64,000 bases of DNA from Prevotella sp. (GTDB taxonomy: Bacteria > Bacteroidota > Bacteroidia > Bacteroidales > Bacteroidaceae), in the NCBI GenBank assembly GCA_021204905.1, contig JAJPYN010000019.1, positions 124,001 to 188,000 on the forward strand. The letters run 5' to 3'. The translations under genes were made by a program, and so were the position numbers. How positions within the stretch are numbered: position 1 is the first letter of the stretch; each line of letters starts with the position of its first letter. Shown here one piece after another: positions 36,850 to 47,294 of the stretch. Below the pieces are notes generated by a model. It searched no databases. It was not told the DNA's origin and worked only from the letters and a program-made list of their open reading frames with translations.

Positions 36850-38097
36850 ATGGCAAAAATCAAACCATTCCGGGGCATCCGACCGCCGAAAGAGCTTGTC
36901 GAACGTGTCGAGTCGCGACCCTACGACGTCTTAGACAGCGAGGAGGCGCGCGCCGAAGCCGGCACAAACGAGATGTCTTTGTATCACATCATAAAGCCGG
37001 AGATCGACTTTGAACCGGGCACAAGCGAATACGACCCGCGTGTCTACGAGCGTGCCAAGGAGAATTTCGCGCGGTTCCAACAGAACGGTTGGCTCGTCAA
37101 AGACGCGAAAGAGCAGTATTATATCTATGCCCAGACAATGGGCGGCAAGACGCAATACGGGCTCGTGGTCGGGGCTTACTCCGGCGATTACACCTCCGGC
37201 GTGATAAAGAAACACGAGCTGACGCGCCGCGACAAGGAAGAAGACCGGATGAAGCACGTGCGCATCACCAACGCCAACATCGAACCGGTGTTCTTCGCCT
37301 ACCCCGACAACGAGGTGCTCGACGCGCTCATCAAGCGTTACGCCGCCACGCAACCGGAGTATGATTTCATAGCGCCGATCGACGGGTTCCGCCATCAGCT
37401 GTGGATTGTAAGCGACGACAACGACATCGCAACCATAACTGCCGAGTTCGCGAAGATGCCTGCGCTGTACATAGCCGACGGACATCACCGCAGTGCGGCG
37501 GCGGCACTTGTCGGGGCGGAGCGTGCAAAGCAGAACCCCAATCACAAGGGCGACGAGGAGTACAACTACTTTATGGCGGTTTGTTTCCAGGCAAGTCAGT
37601 TGACCGTACTCGACTATAACCGCGTCCTGAAAGATCTCAACGGTCTTTCTTCAGAGGAATTTATCGCGCGCATAAGAGAGAATTTCGACGTGGAGGATAC
37701 GGGTACGGAGATCTACAAACCCGCGCGCCTGCACGAGTTCTCGCTCTATCTTGACGGGCATTGGTGGCGCTTGACGGCGAAGGCAGGCACCTACGACGAC
37801 AGCGACCCGATAGGCGTGCTCGACGTCGACATCTCCTCGCGCCTCATCTTGCAGGACATCTTGCAGCTCGGCGACCTCCGTTCGTCGCAGCGTATCGACT
37901 TCGTTGGCGGGTTAAGAGGTTTGGGCGAGCTGAAAAGGAGAGTGGATTCAGGCGAGATGAAAGCAGCTCTTGCCCTCTTCCCGGTTTCGATGAAGCAAAT
38001 AATGGACATCGCCGACAGCGGGAAGATAATGCCCCCGAAGGCGACGTGGTTTGAGCCGAAACTGCGCTCCGGCTTGGTTATCCATTCGCTGGAATAA
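36850..38097 (+). CDS. DUF1015 family protein
   Basis: 415 residues, cytoplasmic. Family pattern: KIKPFRGIRPPKELVERV at the start, RPYDVLDSEEARA, NEMSLYHIIKPE, and the strongly conserved ADGHHRSAAAA near residue 212. The DGHHR block resembles the phosphate-binding motif of ParB-type folds, so phosphotransfer or phosphatase activity on serine or phosphoserine is conceivable. Its position directly after serC and serA, with no serB in sight, favours a role in serine metabolism. This is inferred; no activity is established by the sequence. Confidence 0.88.
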   Translation: MAKIKPFRGIRPPKELVERVESRPYDVLDSEEARAEAGTNEMSLYHIIKPEIDFEPGTSEYDPRVYERAKENFARFQQNGWLVKDAKEQYYIYAQTMGGKTQYGLVVGAYSGDYTSGVIKKHELTRRDKEEDRMKHVRITNANIEPVFFAYPDNEVLDALIKRYAATQPEYDFIAPIDGFRHQLWIVSDDNDIATITAEFAKMPALYIADGHHRSAAAALVGAERAKQNPNHKGDEEYNYFMAVCFQASQLTVLDYNRVLKDLNGLSSEEFIARIRENFDVEDTGTEIYKPARLHEFSLYLDGHWWRLTAKAGTYDDSDPIGVLDVDISSRLILQDILQLGDLRSSQRIDFVGGLRGLGELKRRVDSGEMKAALALFPVSMKQIMDIADSGKIMPPKATWFEPKLRSGLVIHSLE

Positions 38098-38118
38098 AGC
38101 TGCGGCAAGCGTCGGAGG

Positions 38119-38706
38119 ATGGTTGCGGACAGCTACACGACAATAAAAGGCAGTGCGGAGGGATACTTCACTGACAAGCGGAGCCGTTTCTACGCTTTTG
38201 CGCACCACGTCGGGACGGCTGACGAAGTGAAGGTTCTGCTGGCGGAATACCGCAGGAAATACCACGACGCGCGGCACGTCTGCTGGGCGTACAGGCTCGG
38301 TCCCGACGGCGCGGAATACCGCTACAACGACGACGGAGAGCCGTCCTCAACCGCCGGCAAACCCATCTACGGACAACTCGTGAGCCGTAATCTGACCGAC
38401 ATAGCAGTGTTCGTGGTTCGCTATTACGGCGGCATCAACCTCGGCACAAGCGGCCTGATCATCGCCTATCGCGAGGCTGCGGCGGACGCGCTCGCCAAGG
38501 CGCAAACGGAAGAGTGCTTCGTCGAGACAACGACAGATTACACTTTCCCCTACCCCGCCCTCGACCGCGTGATGAGGGTCGTTCGCGACACCGGCGCGCG
38601 GATCGTTTCGCAGAATTACGACACCACCTGCAGCGTGCGCTTGGCCATACGCAGCAGCAAAGCCTCACTTTTGAAGAAAAAGTTGGACGACATCGCTTTC
38701 AGTTAA
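38119..38706 (+). CDS. YigZ/IMPACT family protein
   Basis: 195 residues with the UPF0029 N-terminal domain (KGSAEGYFTDKRSRFYAFAHHV, then ARHVCWAYRLG, YNDDGEPSSTAGKPIYGQL, VVRYYGGINLGTSGLIIAYREAA) and a ferredoxin-like C-terminal domain. Homologues are linked to translation or stress responses, but no precise biochemical role is settled. It starts 21 bp after DUF1015 and may be read through from that unit. Confidence 0.92.
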   Translation: MVADSYTTIKGSAEGYFTDKRSRFYAFAHHVGTADEVKVLLAEYRRKYHDARHVCWAYRLGPDGAEYRYNDDGEPSSTAGKPIYGQLVSRNLTDIAVFVVRYYGGINLGTSGLIIAYREAAADALAKAQTEECFVETTTDYTFPYPALDRVMRVVRDTGARIVSQNYDTTCSVRLAIRSSKASLLKKKLDDIAFS

Positions 38707-38727
38707 CTACTTAGTTTTCAATCATTT

Positions 38728-39552
38728 ATGAAAATCATCGCCGACAGCGGCAGTACAAAAACCGAGTGGCTCGTGGCCGACGGCAACAAACCTGTCGAGC
38801 GGTTCGTTACGAGCGGTCTCAACCCGTTGGTACTCGGCATCGACAGCTTCCGCGAGAGCCTGCGCAACGAGCTGCTGCCGCGCCTGTGGGGGTACGCGAT
38901 AACGCAGGTCGAGTTCTACGGCGCGGGGTGCACGCCCGAGATGGAGGCGGAGGTCAGCAAGGTTTTCACCGACCTGCTCGGCGCAACAGACATCATCGTC
39001 AAGAGCGACCTCATCGGTGCGTGCCGCGCTTTGTGCAAAGGGCAAGAGGGCATCGTCGCCATCTTAGGCACAGGTTCGAATTCGTGCCTCTTCGACGGCG
39101 AGAAAATCGTCAGTCAGACGCCCTCGCTCGGGTATATTCTCGGCGACGAAGGGTCGGGTGCGGCGCTCGGACGACTGTTCCTTAACGCGCTCTACAAAGG
39201 CCGTCTGCCAGCACATATCGGCGAGGCGTTCAGGAATGCGACGGGCCTTGCGCAGAGCGACATCATCCTCCGCATCTACCGCCAGCCGCGCGCCAACACC
39301 TTTCTCGCCTCGTTCGCGCCGTTCTTGAAACAATGGTGCGGCGAAAGGGCGGTAAGGGACCTCATCGTGTCGAACTTCCGTGATTTCTTCCGCGTGAACA
39401 TCCGCCCCTACCGCCGGCCGGACCTGCCCGTGGGCTGCGTGGGAAGCATCGCCCTGCATTTCTCGCCAATGCTCCGCGAGGCCGCACAGCGCGAGGGATA
39501 TGCCGTCGGCGACATCGTCTCTTCGCCCCTCTATTCGCTGCTCGCGCCTTAA
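38728..39552 (+). CDS. BadF/BcrA-type ATPase, GlcNAc kinase-like
   Basis: 274 residues with the ASKHA fold: ADSGSTKTEWLV (phosphate 1) at 5-16, AILGTGSNSCLFDG (phosphate 2) near 110, and the GYILGDEGSGAALGR motif typical of N-acetylglucosamine kinase-like BadF proteins. It probably phosphorylates an amino sugar recovered from peptidoglycan or glycans. The substrate cannot be fixed from sequence. It precedes hflX, which has its own promoter. Confidence 0.85.
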   Translation: MKIIADSGSTKTEWLVADGNKPVERFVTSGLNPLVLGIDSFRESLRNELLPRLWGYAITQVEFYGAGCTPEMEAEVSKVFTDLLGATDIIVKSDLIGACRALCKGQEGIVAILGTGSNSCLFDGEKIVSQTPSLGYILGDEGSGAALGRLFLNALYKGRLPAHIGEAFRNATGLAQSDIILRIYRQPRANTFLASFAPFLKQWCGERAVRDLIVSNFRDFFRVNIRPYRRPDLPVGCVGSIALHFSPMLREAAQREGYAVGDIVSSPLYSLLAP

Positions 39553-39577
39553 AACAAAGGACTTTGCCGGCGTTTTA

Positions 39578-39608
39578 TTTGACTTTTAGCGGCGTTTTTT
39601 TAACTTTG
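39578..39608 (+). promoter_or_regulatory. Promoter of hflX
   Basis: TTTG at 39578-39581, a 19-bp spacer, and TAACTTTG at 39601-39608. The hflX ATG follows 11 bases later, so the leader would be very short (about 5 bases). Confidence 0.8.
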
Positions 39609-39619
39609 CCAAAGCGTTT

Positions 39620-40903
39620 ATGAAAGAGTTTGTTACAAGCGAAAGGGCGGAGACGGCAATCCTCGTGGGGCTGGTTACGCCGGAGCAGGACGAGGCGAAG
39701 ACGAAGGAATACCTCGACGAACTGGAGTTCCTTGCCGAGACGGCGGGCGTGCGCGTGTTGTGCCGCTTCACGCAGAAAATCGCATCGCCCAACAGCACCA
39801 CCTACGTAGGGCGCGGCAAGCTCGACGAGATAAAGGAATATATCCGCTCATCATTAGATAAGGCTAAGGACGGCATTCTGAAACCTAACGGCGAAGAATA
39901 TGAAGCGCCCGACATGGCAATCTTCGACGACGAACTTTCGCCCCGACAGCTGCGCGTCATCGAGGCGGAACTCAACATAAAAATCCTCGACCGCACAAGT
40001 CTCATCCTCGATATATTTGCTATGCGCGCCCGCACGGCAGAGGCCAAGACGCAGGTGGAACTGGCTCAAAACCGCTATATGCTGCCCCGTCTGAGACGTC
40101 TGTGGACACATCTCGAGCGACAGGCGGGCGGCTCCGGCGGAGGAGGCGGCAAAGGTACGGTAGGTCTGCGCGGACCGGGCGAGACGCAGCTCGAGATGGA
40201 CCGCCGCATACTCACGCAGCGCATAGCCCTTTTGAAAGAACGTCTCGTAGAGATAGACAAGCAGAAGACGACGCAGCGAAAGAACCGCGGACGGCTCATA
40301 CGCGTGGCATTAGTAGGTTACACAAACGTCGGGAAATCAACGATAATGAACCTTCTTGCCAAGACGGAGGTATTTGCCGAGAACAAACTCTTTGCCACGC
40401 TCGACACCACAGTGCGCAAGGTGGTGGTCGACAACCTGCCTTTCCTGCTCGCCGACACCGTGGGCTTCATCCGCAAACTGCCCGCCGACCTCGTCGATTC
40501 CTTCAAGTCGACGCTCGACGAGACACGCGAAGCCGACCTGTTAGTGCATATCGTGGACATCTCCCACCCCGATTTTGAAGAGCAGATGACCGTCGTCAGC
40601 CGCACGCTGAAAGAGCTGGGCTGTGCCGACAAGCCGCAGATGACCGTGTTCAACAAGATAGACAACTACCGCTGGACGGCGAAAGAGAGCGACGACCTCA
40701 CACCGGTGAAGAAAGACGAGATACCCCTCGACGAGCTGAAACGCACGTGGCTGGCACGCCTTAACGACGACTGCATCTTCATCTCCGCCACGCAACGAGA
40801 GAACATCGAAGAGTTCCGGACGATGCTCTACCGCCGCGTGCGCGAGCTGCACGTGGAGAAATACCCCCACAACGACTTCCTTTATCCCATTCCCGAAGAT
40901 TAA
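39620..40903 (+). CDS. hflX: GTPase HflX
   Basis: Ribosome-associated GTPase that splits stalled or hibernating ribosomes under stress. 427 residues: N-terminal HflX domain (TYVGRGKLDEI, MAIFDDELSPRQLRVIE), glycine-rich linker GGSGGGGGKGTVGLRGPGE, a helical segment, then the G domain with G1 GYTNVGKST (about 232), G3 DTVGFIRKLP and G4 NKID. It forms an operon with the DUF4954 gene, 12 bp downstream. Confidence 0.96.
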   Translation: MKEFVTSERAETAILVGLVTPEQDEAKTKEYLDELEFLAETAGVRVLCRFTQKIASPNSTTYVGRGKLDEIKEYIRSSLDKAKDGILKPNGEEYEAPDMAIFDDELSPRQLRVIEAELNIKILDRTSLILDIFAMRARTAEAKTQVELAQNRYMLPRLRRLWTHLERQAGGSGGGGGKGTVGLRGPGETQLEMDRRILTQRIALLKERLVEIDKQKTTQRKNRGRLIRVALVGYTNVGKSTIMNLLAKTEVFAENKLFATLDTTVRKVVVDNLPFLLADTVGFIRKLPADLVDSFKSTLDETREADLLVHIVDISHPDFEEQMTVVSRTLKELGCADKPQMTVFNKIDNYRWTAKESDDLTPVKKDEIPLDELKRTWLARLNDDCIFISATQRENIEEFRTMLYRRVRELHVEKYPHNDFLYPIPED

Positions 40904-40915
40904 CTTTACCACGAT

Positions 40916-42757
40916 ATGCGACTACTTACCGACAGGGAAATCACCACGCTGAAAGCGCAGGGTTGCACGGCGGAGGACTGGACCGCCATCAGTGTGAGCG
41001 AGGAATTCACGCCCGACTACATCCGCGCTGTCGACTTCTTCGGCGAGATACAATTGGGCGTCTTCGAGAAAAGCATCGAAGTAGGCAGCGGTTTTTCGAA
41101 GCACTCGGGCATCTCGCACGCCACCCTGCGCAACGTCATCATCGGCGACAACTGCCTCATAGAGCACATCGGCTGCTACATCAACAACTATCGCATCGGC
41201 GACGACTGCCTCATCTCCAACGCGGCAACCGTCGAGACCACCGAAGGCGCAACGTTCGGCGAAGGCACAATAATATCCGTACTCAACGAGGCCGGTAACG
41301 GTAACATCCTCATTTACAGCGGATTAACCTCGCAGATGGCAAGTATGATGGTGAAATACGAGTGCGACCGGGAGTTCACCTCCAAACTAAGGCAACTCAT
41401 TCGTGCCGAGATAGAACCTGCAAGCGCGGGCGGGGTAATCGGCAACCGCTGCCGCATAGTAAACACGCAGAACATCGTCAACTGCATCATCAGCGACGAC
41501 TGCGAGATCGACGGTGCGTGCCGCCTGTCCGACTGCTCCCTGCGCAGCCTGCCCGATGCGCCTGTCTACATCGGCTCCGGCGTGATTTGCGAGAATTCGA
41601 TCATCCTCGACGGCACAAGCATCCTTAATTCCGCCAAGTTAGAAAACTGCTTCGTCGGCGAGGCGTGCCTTATAAAAAACGGGTTCACGGCGGAGAACTG
41701 CGTGTTCTTCGCCAACGGCGACATGGCCAACGGCGAGGCCTGCGCGGCGTTCTGCGGACCGTTCACCACCTCGCACCATAAGAGCACGCTGCTCATCTCC
41801 ACAGCCACATCGTTCTTTAACGCCGGCTCGGGAACAAACTTCTCCAACCACGCCTACAAGATGGGGCCCGTCCACCACGGCACCCTCGAGCGCGGCGCGA
41901 AAACAGCCAGCTCGACGCATATCCTCCTGCCCGCGCAGATCGGTCTGTTCTCCGTGTGCTTCGGCAAAATTTACAACCACCCCGACACGCGGCGCCTGCC
42001 CTTCTCCTACATCTTCGGCACAGGCAACGGCTGTACCGTCATCCCGGGCAGAAACATCATCTCCGCCGGCCTCTTCCGCGACATCCGCAAGTGGCCCAAG
42101 CGCGACAAACGCACAGCCGCCGGACGCTGCTCCATAGTTAATTTCGACCCTCTGCCGCCGCTCGCCATAAGCCGCATCATCGCAGCCAAACGCACGCTCG
42201 AGGACCTGCAACGCTCCGCCGCCGAGCAACTGCCTGCTTACGAATTTCAAAACTGCGTAATAAAGGCCTCGTCGCTCCGCAAGGGCATTGAATACTACGA
42301 CCTTGCGCTTAAAATATTCTTCGGGAAAGCAATCGAAAACCTCGACTTAACGCCGCTTGAAGGCAGCATAGGCGACGGCGAATGGAGCGACCTCGGCGGA
42401 ATGCTCCTGCCCCTAAGGGAAGAGCTGCGCATTGTGGACGAGGTGAAAAACGAAACGATAACATCGGCCTCGGAAATCCTCGAACGCTTTAAAACAATCC
42501 ACGCAAATTACGCCGAATACCGCCGCGCATGGAGCTTGCGCCTTCTTTGCGAGTATTTCGGTGTCAGCGAAATCACTGAGGAACTTGCAGTAAAGATTCG
42601 TGAGGATTACCTCGAAGCCCGCCGCACGTGGATAAACGAGATCCGCCGCGACGCCCTCCGCGAGTTTGACCTCGGCGATGTGCCCGACGACACCCTGAGC
42701 GCCTTCCTTAGCACCCTCGACCAAGCCCTCCCCGGCGACGCGAAACAAGATATTTAA
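40916..42757 (+). CDS. DUF4954 family protein with left-handed beta-helix
   Basis: 613 residues, no signal peptide. The N-terminal and central parts show hexapeptide-like turns (GDNCLIEHIGCYINNYRIGDD, IGSGVICENSIILDG, AKLENCFVGEACLI) typical of a left-handed beta-helix as in sugar-nucleotide acyl- or nucleotidyltransferases. The C-terminal third is helical. Matches DUF4954 by overall pattern; activity unknown. Directly follows hflX and precedes guaD by 19 bp. Confidence 0.85.
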   Translation: MRLLTDREITTLKAQGCTAEDWTAISVSEEFTPDYIRAVDFFGEIQLGVFEKSIEVGSGFSKHSGISHATLRNVIIGDNCLIEHIGCYINNYRIGDDCLISNAATVETTEGATFGEGTIISVLNEAGNGNILIYSGLTSQMASMMVKYECDREFTSKLRQLIRAEIEPASAGGVIGNRCRIVNTQNIVNCIISDDCEIDGACRLSDCSLRSLPDAPVYIGSGVICENSIILDGTSILNSAKLENCFVGEACLIKNGFTAENCVFFANGDMANGEACAAFCGPFTTSHHKSTLLISTATSFFNAGSGTNFSNHAYKMGPVHHGTLERGAKTASSTHILLPAQIGLFSVCFGKIYNHPDTRRLPFSYIFGTGNGCTVIPGRNIISAGLFRDIRKWPKRDKRTAAGRCSIVNFDPLPPLAISRIIAAKRTLEDLQRSAAEQLPAYEFQNCVIKASSLRKGIEYYDLALKIFFGKAIENLDLTPLEGSIGDGEWSDLGGMLLPLREELRIVDEVKNETITSASEILERFKTIHANYAEYRRAWSLRLLCEYFGVSEITEELAVKIREDYLEARRTWINEIRRDALREFDLGDVPDDTLSAFLSTLDQALPGDAKQDI

Positions 42758-42776
42758 CCCGCCAAAACATTCAATT

Positions 42777-43244
42777 ATGACTAACGAAAACCTGATGCGG
42801 GAGGCCATCCGTCTCTCCGAAGAGAACGTCAGCAACGGCGGCGGACCGTTCGGCGCAGTCATCGCCAAAGACGGCAAAATTGTCGCTACGGGCGCGAACC
42901 GCGTAACCGCCGAGAACGACCCCACCGCCCACGCGGAAGTGAACGCCATACGCGCCGCGGCAAAGAAGCTCGGCACGTTCGACCTCAGCGGCTGCATCAT
43001 ATTCTCCTCCTGCGAGCCTTGCCCGATGTGTCTCGGCGCAATCTACTGGGCGAAAATCAGCCGGCTCTTCTTCGGCAATAATAAAGCCGACGCGGATGCC
43101 ATCGGGTTCGGCGACGCGTTCATCTACGACGAGCTTGCCCGCCCTTTAAATAAAAGAAAACTAACCGCCGAGACACTCCTTGCCGACGAGGCGAAAAAGG
43201 CGTTCCGCATGTGGGCGGACAAGGACGATAAAACGCCCTATTAA
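42777..43244 (+). CDS. guaD: Guanine deaminase-like nucleoside deaminase
   Basis: 155 residues of the cytidine-deaminase fold. The zinc site is HAEVNAIRAA (His and Glu) plus SCEPCPMCLGAIYWA, with GGPFGAVIAKDG near the N-terminus and the C-terminal FIYDEL segment found in Bacillus-type guanine deaminase. It would convert guanine to xanthine. A tRNA-adenosine deaminase is less likely given the C-terminal part. Ends 6 bp from the convergent barrel gene. Confidence 0.88.
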   Translation: MTNENLMREAIRLSEENVSNGGGPFGAVIAKDGKIVATGANRVTAENDPTAHAEVNAIRAAAKKLGTFDLSGCIIFSSCEPCPMCLGAIYWAKISRLFFGNNKADADAIGFGDAFIYDELARPLNKRKLTAETLLADEAKKAFRMWADKDDKTPY

Positions 43245-43250
43245 CCCGCC

Positions 43251-45374
43251 CTACTTCACGCCGTTATCATCATCCCTGTTGTAGAGCTTGCGGCTGCCGG
43301 CATTATATTTGCGCCCATAGCTGAACTTGTAGGCGAGGCTGAAATAAATCATATTGCCGTTGTTTTTGATGTAAGTATGACCGACGCTTTTGTAATATTG
43401 GCTCAGGCACTCGTCATAATAATCGTAGCCCTTCGCATAGCCGAGCAAAAGCACGCCGAGCCCCGCCTCAAAGCCCTTATATTTATACGAAGCAGCGAGC
43501 GTGGAAGTGTTTTCGCCGCCATCAATATCCTCGCCCCAAAGCGACCTGTCCGCCGTTCCGAAAGCGTAACCGACATCCCAGTTGCCCAGCATCAGCTCAG
43601 CCGAGCAACCCCATTGCCAGTAGTTATAGGTATGCAGGTAGTTGTTGCCGTGGCTTCTGAACGTTGAGAAAGAGCCGTAGGCTTTCAGGTCAAGGATGTC
43701 TTTTATTGCGTGGAACGTGAAATCCAATTCCTGGTAGCTTTGCAAGAAGTTCTTCTGATTCTCTGACTTTGTTATAATCATATAAGAGCCGTCGTCCTGC
43801 AGTTCCGGATATATCGACGAAGCAATAGGGCGCGAGGAGTAGCTGAGCGAGCCGTAATAGTTCAGGGAGAATGTCTCTGTATCCCAATCGAACGACAGCG
43901 AATTCTTGTTCTGCCACCATGGCTTGAGGTACGGGTTGCCGTCGCTGGCTGTGAGGTCGTCTTCTTGCTGTCTAACGTCACTAAGGTCAGACAGAGAAGG
44001 TGTTATTTCAGATAGTCTGCTCGACAATCTTATAGATGTGTTTTTGGAAGGACTGTATTTCAGAGATAGCTGCGGGCGGAAAGTCCATTTGTTGAAACCG
44101 ATATCTTCCTGGTAAACCCTGTTGTAACTTGCCCCGACACCCAGCGAATAATTAAGTTTCCACAGAGAGCCTTGCAGCCCCGTGAAGAAATATAGTTTTT
44201 GGGAATTGAGCACGGCATCGGTGTTCACGTTTCCTGTATAGTCGTTGTTGGTATGACTTATGGTATATTCGGCTCCTGCAGACAGCACTTCCTTTTTCAT
44301 TGTCTTTGAATAGATGGCTTCTGTGATAAGCGAATATTTCTTACCGTCGGTGGTGTAACTGTAATCGTTGAGCGGGGCGCTCTGCATCGACTGTTCTGCC
44401 GATTGGTCATAGAGATAGTCCTTCATCAGATAAGCGTAGTCTGTGCCGATATATGTTCCCACAGCATTCAGGGCGATGTTCTGGTTGTGGGGCATATTGA
44501 GCGAATAGTAGATGTCGATTGCCGGCGTTTGTGTTCCGTCTTTTATTATGTTGAACAAGTAGAGGTCGGGTTGTCCCGTCTCCTCAACTATTTTGTTAAC
44601 GCCGCGTTTCGGAGAGTTGTAGTTGTTGAACTTAAAAGCTATGTTCAACGTGTATTTGTCGGGCTCGGCAAGGTTGTATGATATTTGTAAGTCGTTTGTG
44701 GCGTACATGAAAGGGGTGTTCAGACCGATATAGTTCTTGTCGTGTACCGTGCCGTCAGGGAAATTATATGTGGTGTAGCTGCTGTACCGCCGCTTGTCGT
44801 ATTCACGGTAAGAGAAGTCGTAATTGATACTGAACTCCGACTTTTTATAGTTGAACTTGAAATAAGCGTCGGTGTTGTTGAAGCCTGTGGCGAATGCCTG
44901 ATCGGTGCTTGCGCCGCCCGCACAACCGGAATATCTGCGCCTGACGACATAATTGATAACTGCGGCGAGGTTGTCGTCGGAATAGCGCACGCCGGGGTTG
45001 TCGATATATTCCACCCTTATCACCTCATCGGGCAGAAGGGATATGATGTCTTGCAACTCCGCCTTTATGTCGTTGATACGTATCTGCACGTCGCCGCCAC
45101 GTGTAGAACTGATTTTCCTCTCGGCAACGTTCACCTTGATACCGTTTAGAGACAGCTTGTCCAACAGGTCGTAACCGTTTGACGAGTGTTTCACTATCGT
45201 CTTTGAGGGAATGTACAGTTGGCGGTCAACCTTGTTGATTATTCTTACGCCGTTGACAGTTATCTCGTTGAGTATCAGTGTTGTATCAAGTGCCAAGCTG
45301 TCGGTTTGCGCCGGCGAAGAAGTGTAAACGGCAACGAGAACCGACATTAAAATTATCGCCTTTCTCATAATCAT
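43251..45374 (-). CDS. TonB-receptor-like outer membrane barrel protein
   Basis: 707 residues. A signal peptide (to about SSPAQ) is followed directly by a plug-like domain ([59 protein letters not shown]) and a long barrel rich in aromatic strand ends; the last strands read [14 protein letters not shown]. The carboxypeptidase-like domain usual in this family is missing from the N-terminus. Visibly lower GC than its neighbours, suggesting recent acquisition. It may import a siderophore or other ligand; no partner gene is adjacent. An ATG two codons downstream (MRKAI) is an equal start. Confidence 0.83.
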   Translation of the reverse strand: MIMRKAIILMSVLVAVYTSSPAQTDSLALDTTLILNEITVNGVRIINKVDRQLYIPSKTIVKHSSNGYDLLDKLSLNGIKVNVAERKISSTRGGDVQIRINDIKAELQDIISLLPDEVIRVEYIDNPGVRYSDDNLAAVINYVVRRRYSGCAGGASTDQAFATGFNNTDAYFKFNYKKSEFSINYDFSYREYDKRRYSSYTTYNFPDGTVHDKNYIGLNTPFMYATNDLQISYNLAEPDKYTLNIAFKFNNYNSPKRGVNKIVEETGQPDLYLFNIIKDGTQTPAIDIYYSLNMPHNQNIALNAVGTYIGTDYAYLMKDYLYDQSAEQSMQSAPLNDYSYTTDGKKYSLITEAIYSKTMKKEVLSAGAEYTISHTNNDYTGNVNTDAVLNSQKLYFFTGLQGSLWKLNYSLGVGASYNRVYQEDIGFNKWTFRPQLSLKYSPSKNTSIRLSSRLSEITPSLSDLSDVRQQEDDLTASDGNPYLKPWWQNKNSLSFDWDTETFSLNYYGSLSYSSRPIASSIYPELQDDGSYMIITKSENQKNFLQSYQELDFTFHAIKDILDLKAYGSFSTFRSHGNNYLHTYNYWQWGCSAELMLGNWDVGYAFGTADRSLWGEDIDGGENTSTLAASYKYKGFEAGLGVLLLGYAKGYDYYDECLSQYYKSVGHTYIKNNGNMIYFSLAYKFSYGRKYNAGSRKLYNRDDDNGVK

Positions 45375-45397
45375 TACGCGAATTTACGAAAAAACAG

Positions 45398-45405
45398 TAT
45401 CTTTG
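45398..45405 (+). promoter_or_regulatory. -7 box of the fumarase gene
   Basis: TATCTTTG matches TAnnTTTG 37 bp before the fumarase ATG, within the 68-bp divergent gap to the barrel gene. No -33 TTTG at the standard distance. Confidence 0.65.
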
Positions 45406-45442
45406 CAAAGGAAACACATTAAAAACAATCAAACTATTAGTT

Positions 45443-47074
45443 ATGAGTACTCAAAACCAAACCCCCGCCTTTCATTATGCCCCGATGTTCCAGTTGGGCG
45501 AAGATACTACCGAATACCGCCTTATTTCCAAGGCCGGCGTGTCGCTCTCGGAGTTTGAGGGCGTGCCGGTTCTGAAAGTAGCTCCCTCCGCGCTCGAGTT
45601 GCTCTCCTCTCAGGCTTTCCACGACGTGAATTTTATGCTCCGCCGCGCTCACAACCTTCAGGTGGCAGCTATACTGAAAGACCCCGAAGCGTCTGAAAAC
45701 GACAAGTATGTAGCGCTCACGATGCTGAGGAATGCAGAGGTGGCGTGCAAGGGCAAGCTGCCTTTCTGCCAAGACACGGGCACGGCAATCATCCACGCGG
45801 AGAAGGGTCAGCAGGTGTGGACGGGCTATGACGACGAGGAGCCGTTGGCAAAGGGCGTGTACGACACCTATACCGCCGACAACCTGCGCTATTCGCAGAA
45901 CGCGCCGCTGACGATGTACGACGAGGTGAACACCCGTTGCAACCTCCCCGCACAGATAGACATCGAAGCCGTGCAGGGTATGGAATACCGCTTCCTCTGC
46001 GTGGTCAAGGGCGGCGGCTCGGCAAACAAGACCTACCTCTATCAAGAGACCAAGGCACGCATACAGAACCCCGGCACGCTCATCCCCTTCCTTGTGGAGA
46101 AGATGAAGAGTCTCGGCACCGCCGCCTGCCCGCCCTACCACATCGCCTTCGTCATCGGCGGCACCTCGGCAGAGAAGAACCTGCTCACCGTGAAACTCGC
46201 CTCGACAAAGTTCTATGACTCTCTGCCGACGACGGGCGACACTACGGGACGGGCGTTCCGCGACACCGATTTAGAGCGTCAACTCCTCGAAGAAGCCCGC
46301 AAGATAGGCTTCGGAGCACAGTTCGGAGGTAAGGCGTTTGCACACGACATCCGCGTCGTCCGTCTGCCCCGCCACGGCGCATCGTGTCCCATAGGCTTGG
46401 GCGTATCGTGCTCCGCCGACCGTAATATCAAGGCGAAAATCGACAAGGACGGCGTATGGATAGAGAAGATGGACGACTCTCCCTACGAGCTCATCCCCGA
46501 AGACCTGCGGCGTGCCGGAGAGGGAGATGCCGTGAAGATCAATCTCGACCAACCGATAAGCGAGGTATGCCGTGTTCTTTCGAAATACCCCGTCGCAACA
46601 CGCGTAAGTCTCAACGGGACAATCATCGTAGCACGCGATATTGCCCACGCGAAGATCAAGGCGCGTCTCGATGCAGGAGAGGGTATGCCGCAGTATTTTA
46701 AGGACCATCCCGTGCTCTATGCAGGTCCGGCAAAGACACCGGCGGGGATGCCCTGCGGCTCGATGGGACCCACCACCGCCAACCGTATGGACCCCTACAC
46801 CGACGAGTTCCAAGCCGCAGGAGGCTCGCTTGTGATGATAGCTAAAGGCAACCGCACACAAGCCGTAACCGACGCCTGCCGCAAGCACGGAGGCTTCTAT
46901 CTCGGCTCAATCGGCGGACCCGCAGCACTCCTGTCCTCTGAGAACATCAAGAGCATCGAGTGCGTCGAATACCCCGAACTGGGCATGGAGGCGATATGGA
47001 AGATCCGCGTAGAGGACTTCCCCGCGTTCATCCTCGTAGACGATAAGGGCAACGATTTCTTCAAACAGTTTTAA
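45443..47074 (+). CDS. Fumarate hydratase, class I
   Basis: 543-residue single-chain iron-sulfur fumarase that interconverts fumarate and malate in central metabolism. The N-terminal domain carries [11 protein letters not shown], the middle [16 protein letters not shown], and then [19 protein letters not shown]; these Cys residues include the cluster ligands. The C-terminal domain has [18 protein letters not shown] and [11 protein letters not shown]. The fusion of both domains in one chain is normal for class I. Oxygen sensitivity fits an anaerobe. Confidence 0.95.
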   Translation: MSTQNQTPAFHYAPMFQLGEDTTEYRLISKAGVSLSEFEGVPVLKVAPSALELLSSQAFHDVNFMLRRAHNLQVAAILKDPEASENDKYVALTMLRNAEVACKGKLPFCQDTGTAIIHAEKGQQVWTGYDDEEPLAKGVYDTYTADNLRYSQNAPLTMYDEVNTRCNLPAQIDIEAVQGMEYRFLCVVKGGGSANKTYLYQETKARIQNPGTLIPFLVEKMKSLGTAACPPYHIAFVIGGTSAEKNLLTVKLASTKFYDSLPTTGDTTGRAFRDTDLERQLLEEARKIGFGAQFGGKAFAHDIRVVRLPRHGASCPIGLGVSCSADRNIKAKIDKDGVWIEKMDDSPYELIPEDLRRAGEGDAVKINLDQPISEVCRVLSKYPVATRVSLNGTIIVARDIAHAKIKARLDAGEGMPQYFKDHPVLYAGPAKTPAGMPCGSMGPTTANRMDPYTDEFQAAGGSLVMIAKGNRTQAVTDACRKHGGFYLGSIGGPAALLSSENIKSIECVEYPELGMEAIWKIRVEDFPAFILVDDKGNDFFKQF

Positions 47075-47108
47075 ATACAATAAGGATAAAGCAATTATCG
47101 TGCAAACG

Positions 47109-47139
47109 TTTGGAGAAAAATAAATTATTATTACCTTTG
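47109..47139 (+). promoter_or_regulatory. Promoter of tRNA-Lys
   Basis: TTTG at 47109-47112, 19 bp, TACCTTTG at 47132-47139, about 40 bp before the tRNA. Confidence 0.78.
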
Positions 47140-47179
47140 CACTCGCTTTGCAAAAAAGCAGACGCAATTTTATTAGGTA

Positions 47180-47252
47180 GATCCGCTAGCTCAGTTGGTA
47201 GAGCACAACACTTTTAATGTTGGGGTCTTGGGTTCGAGCCCCAAGCGGATCA
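47180..47252 (+). tRNA. tRNA-Lys (anticodon TTT)
   Basis: 73-nt cloverleaf: acceptor GATCCGC/GCGGATC, D arm GCTC..GAGC, anticodon stem CAACA/TGTTG with loop CTTTTAA giving TTT at 34-36, T stem TTGGG/CCCAA with loop TTCGAGC. Discriminator A; the CCA end is only partly encoded (CCG). A terminator follows 8 bases later. Confidence 0.97.
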
Positions 47253-47259
47253 CCGGACG

Positions 47260-47294
47260 AAGGCTTTCTTTATTGAGAGCCTTTTTCTTTTTTT
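47260..47294 (+). terminator. Terminator after tRNA-Lys
   Basis: AAGGCTTTC pairs with GAGAGCCTT (9 bp, one G-T) around a 6-base loop, followed by TTTCTTTTTTT. Confidence 0.85.
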
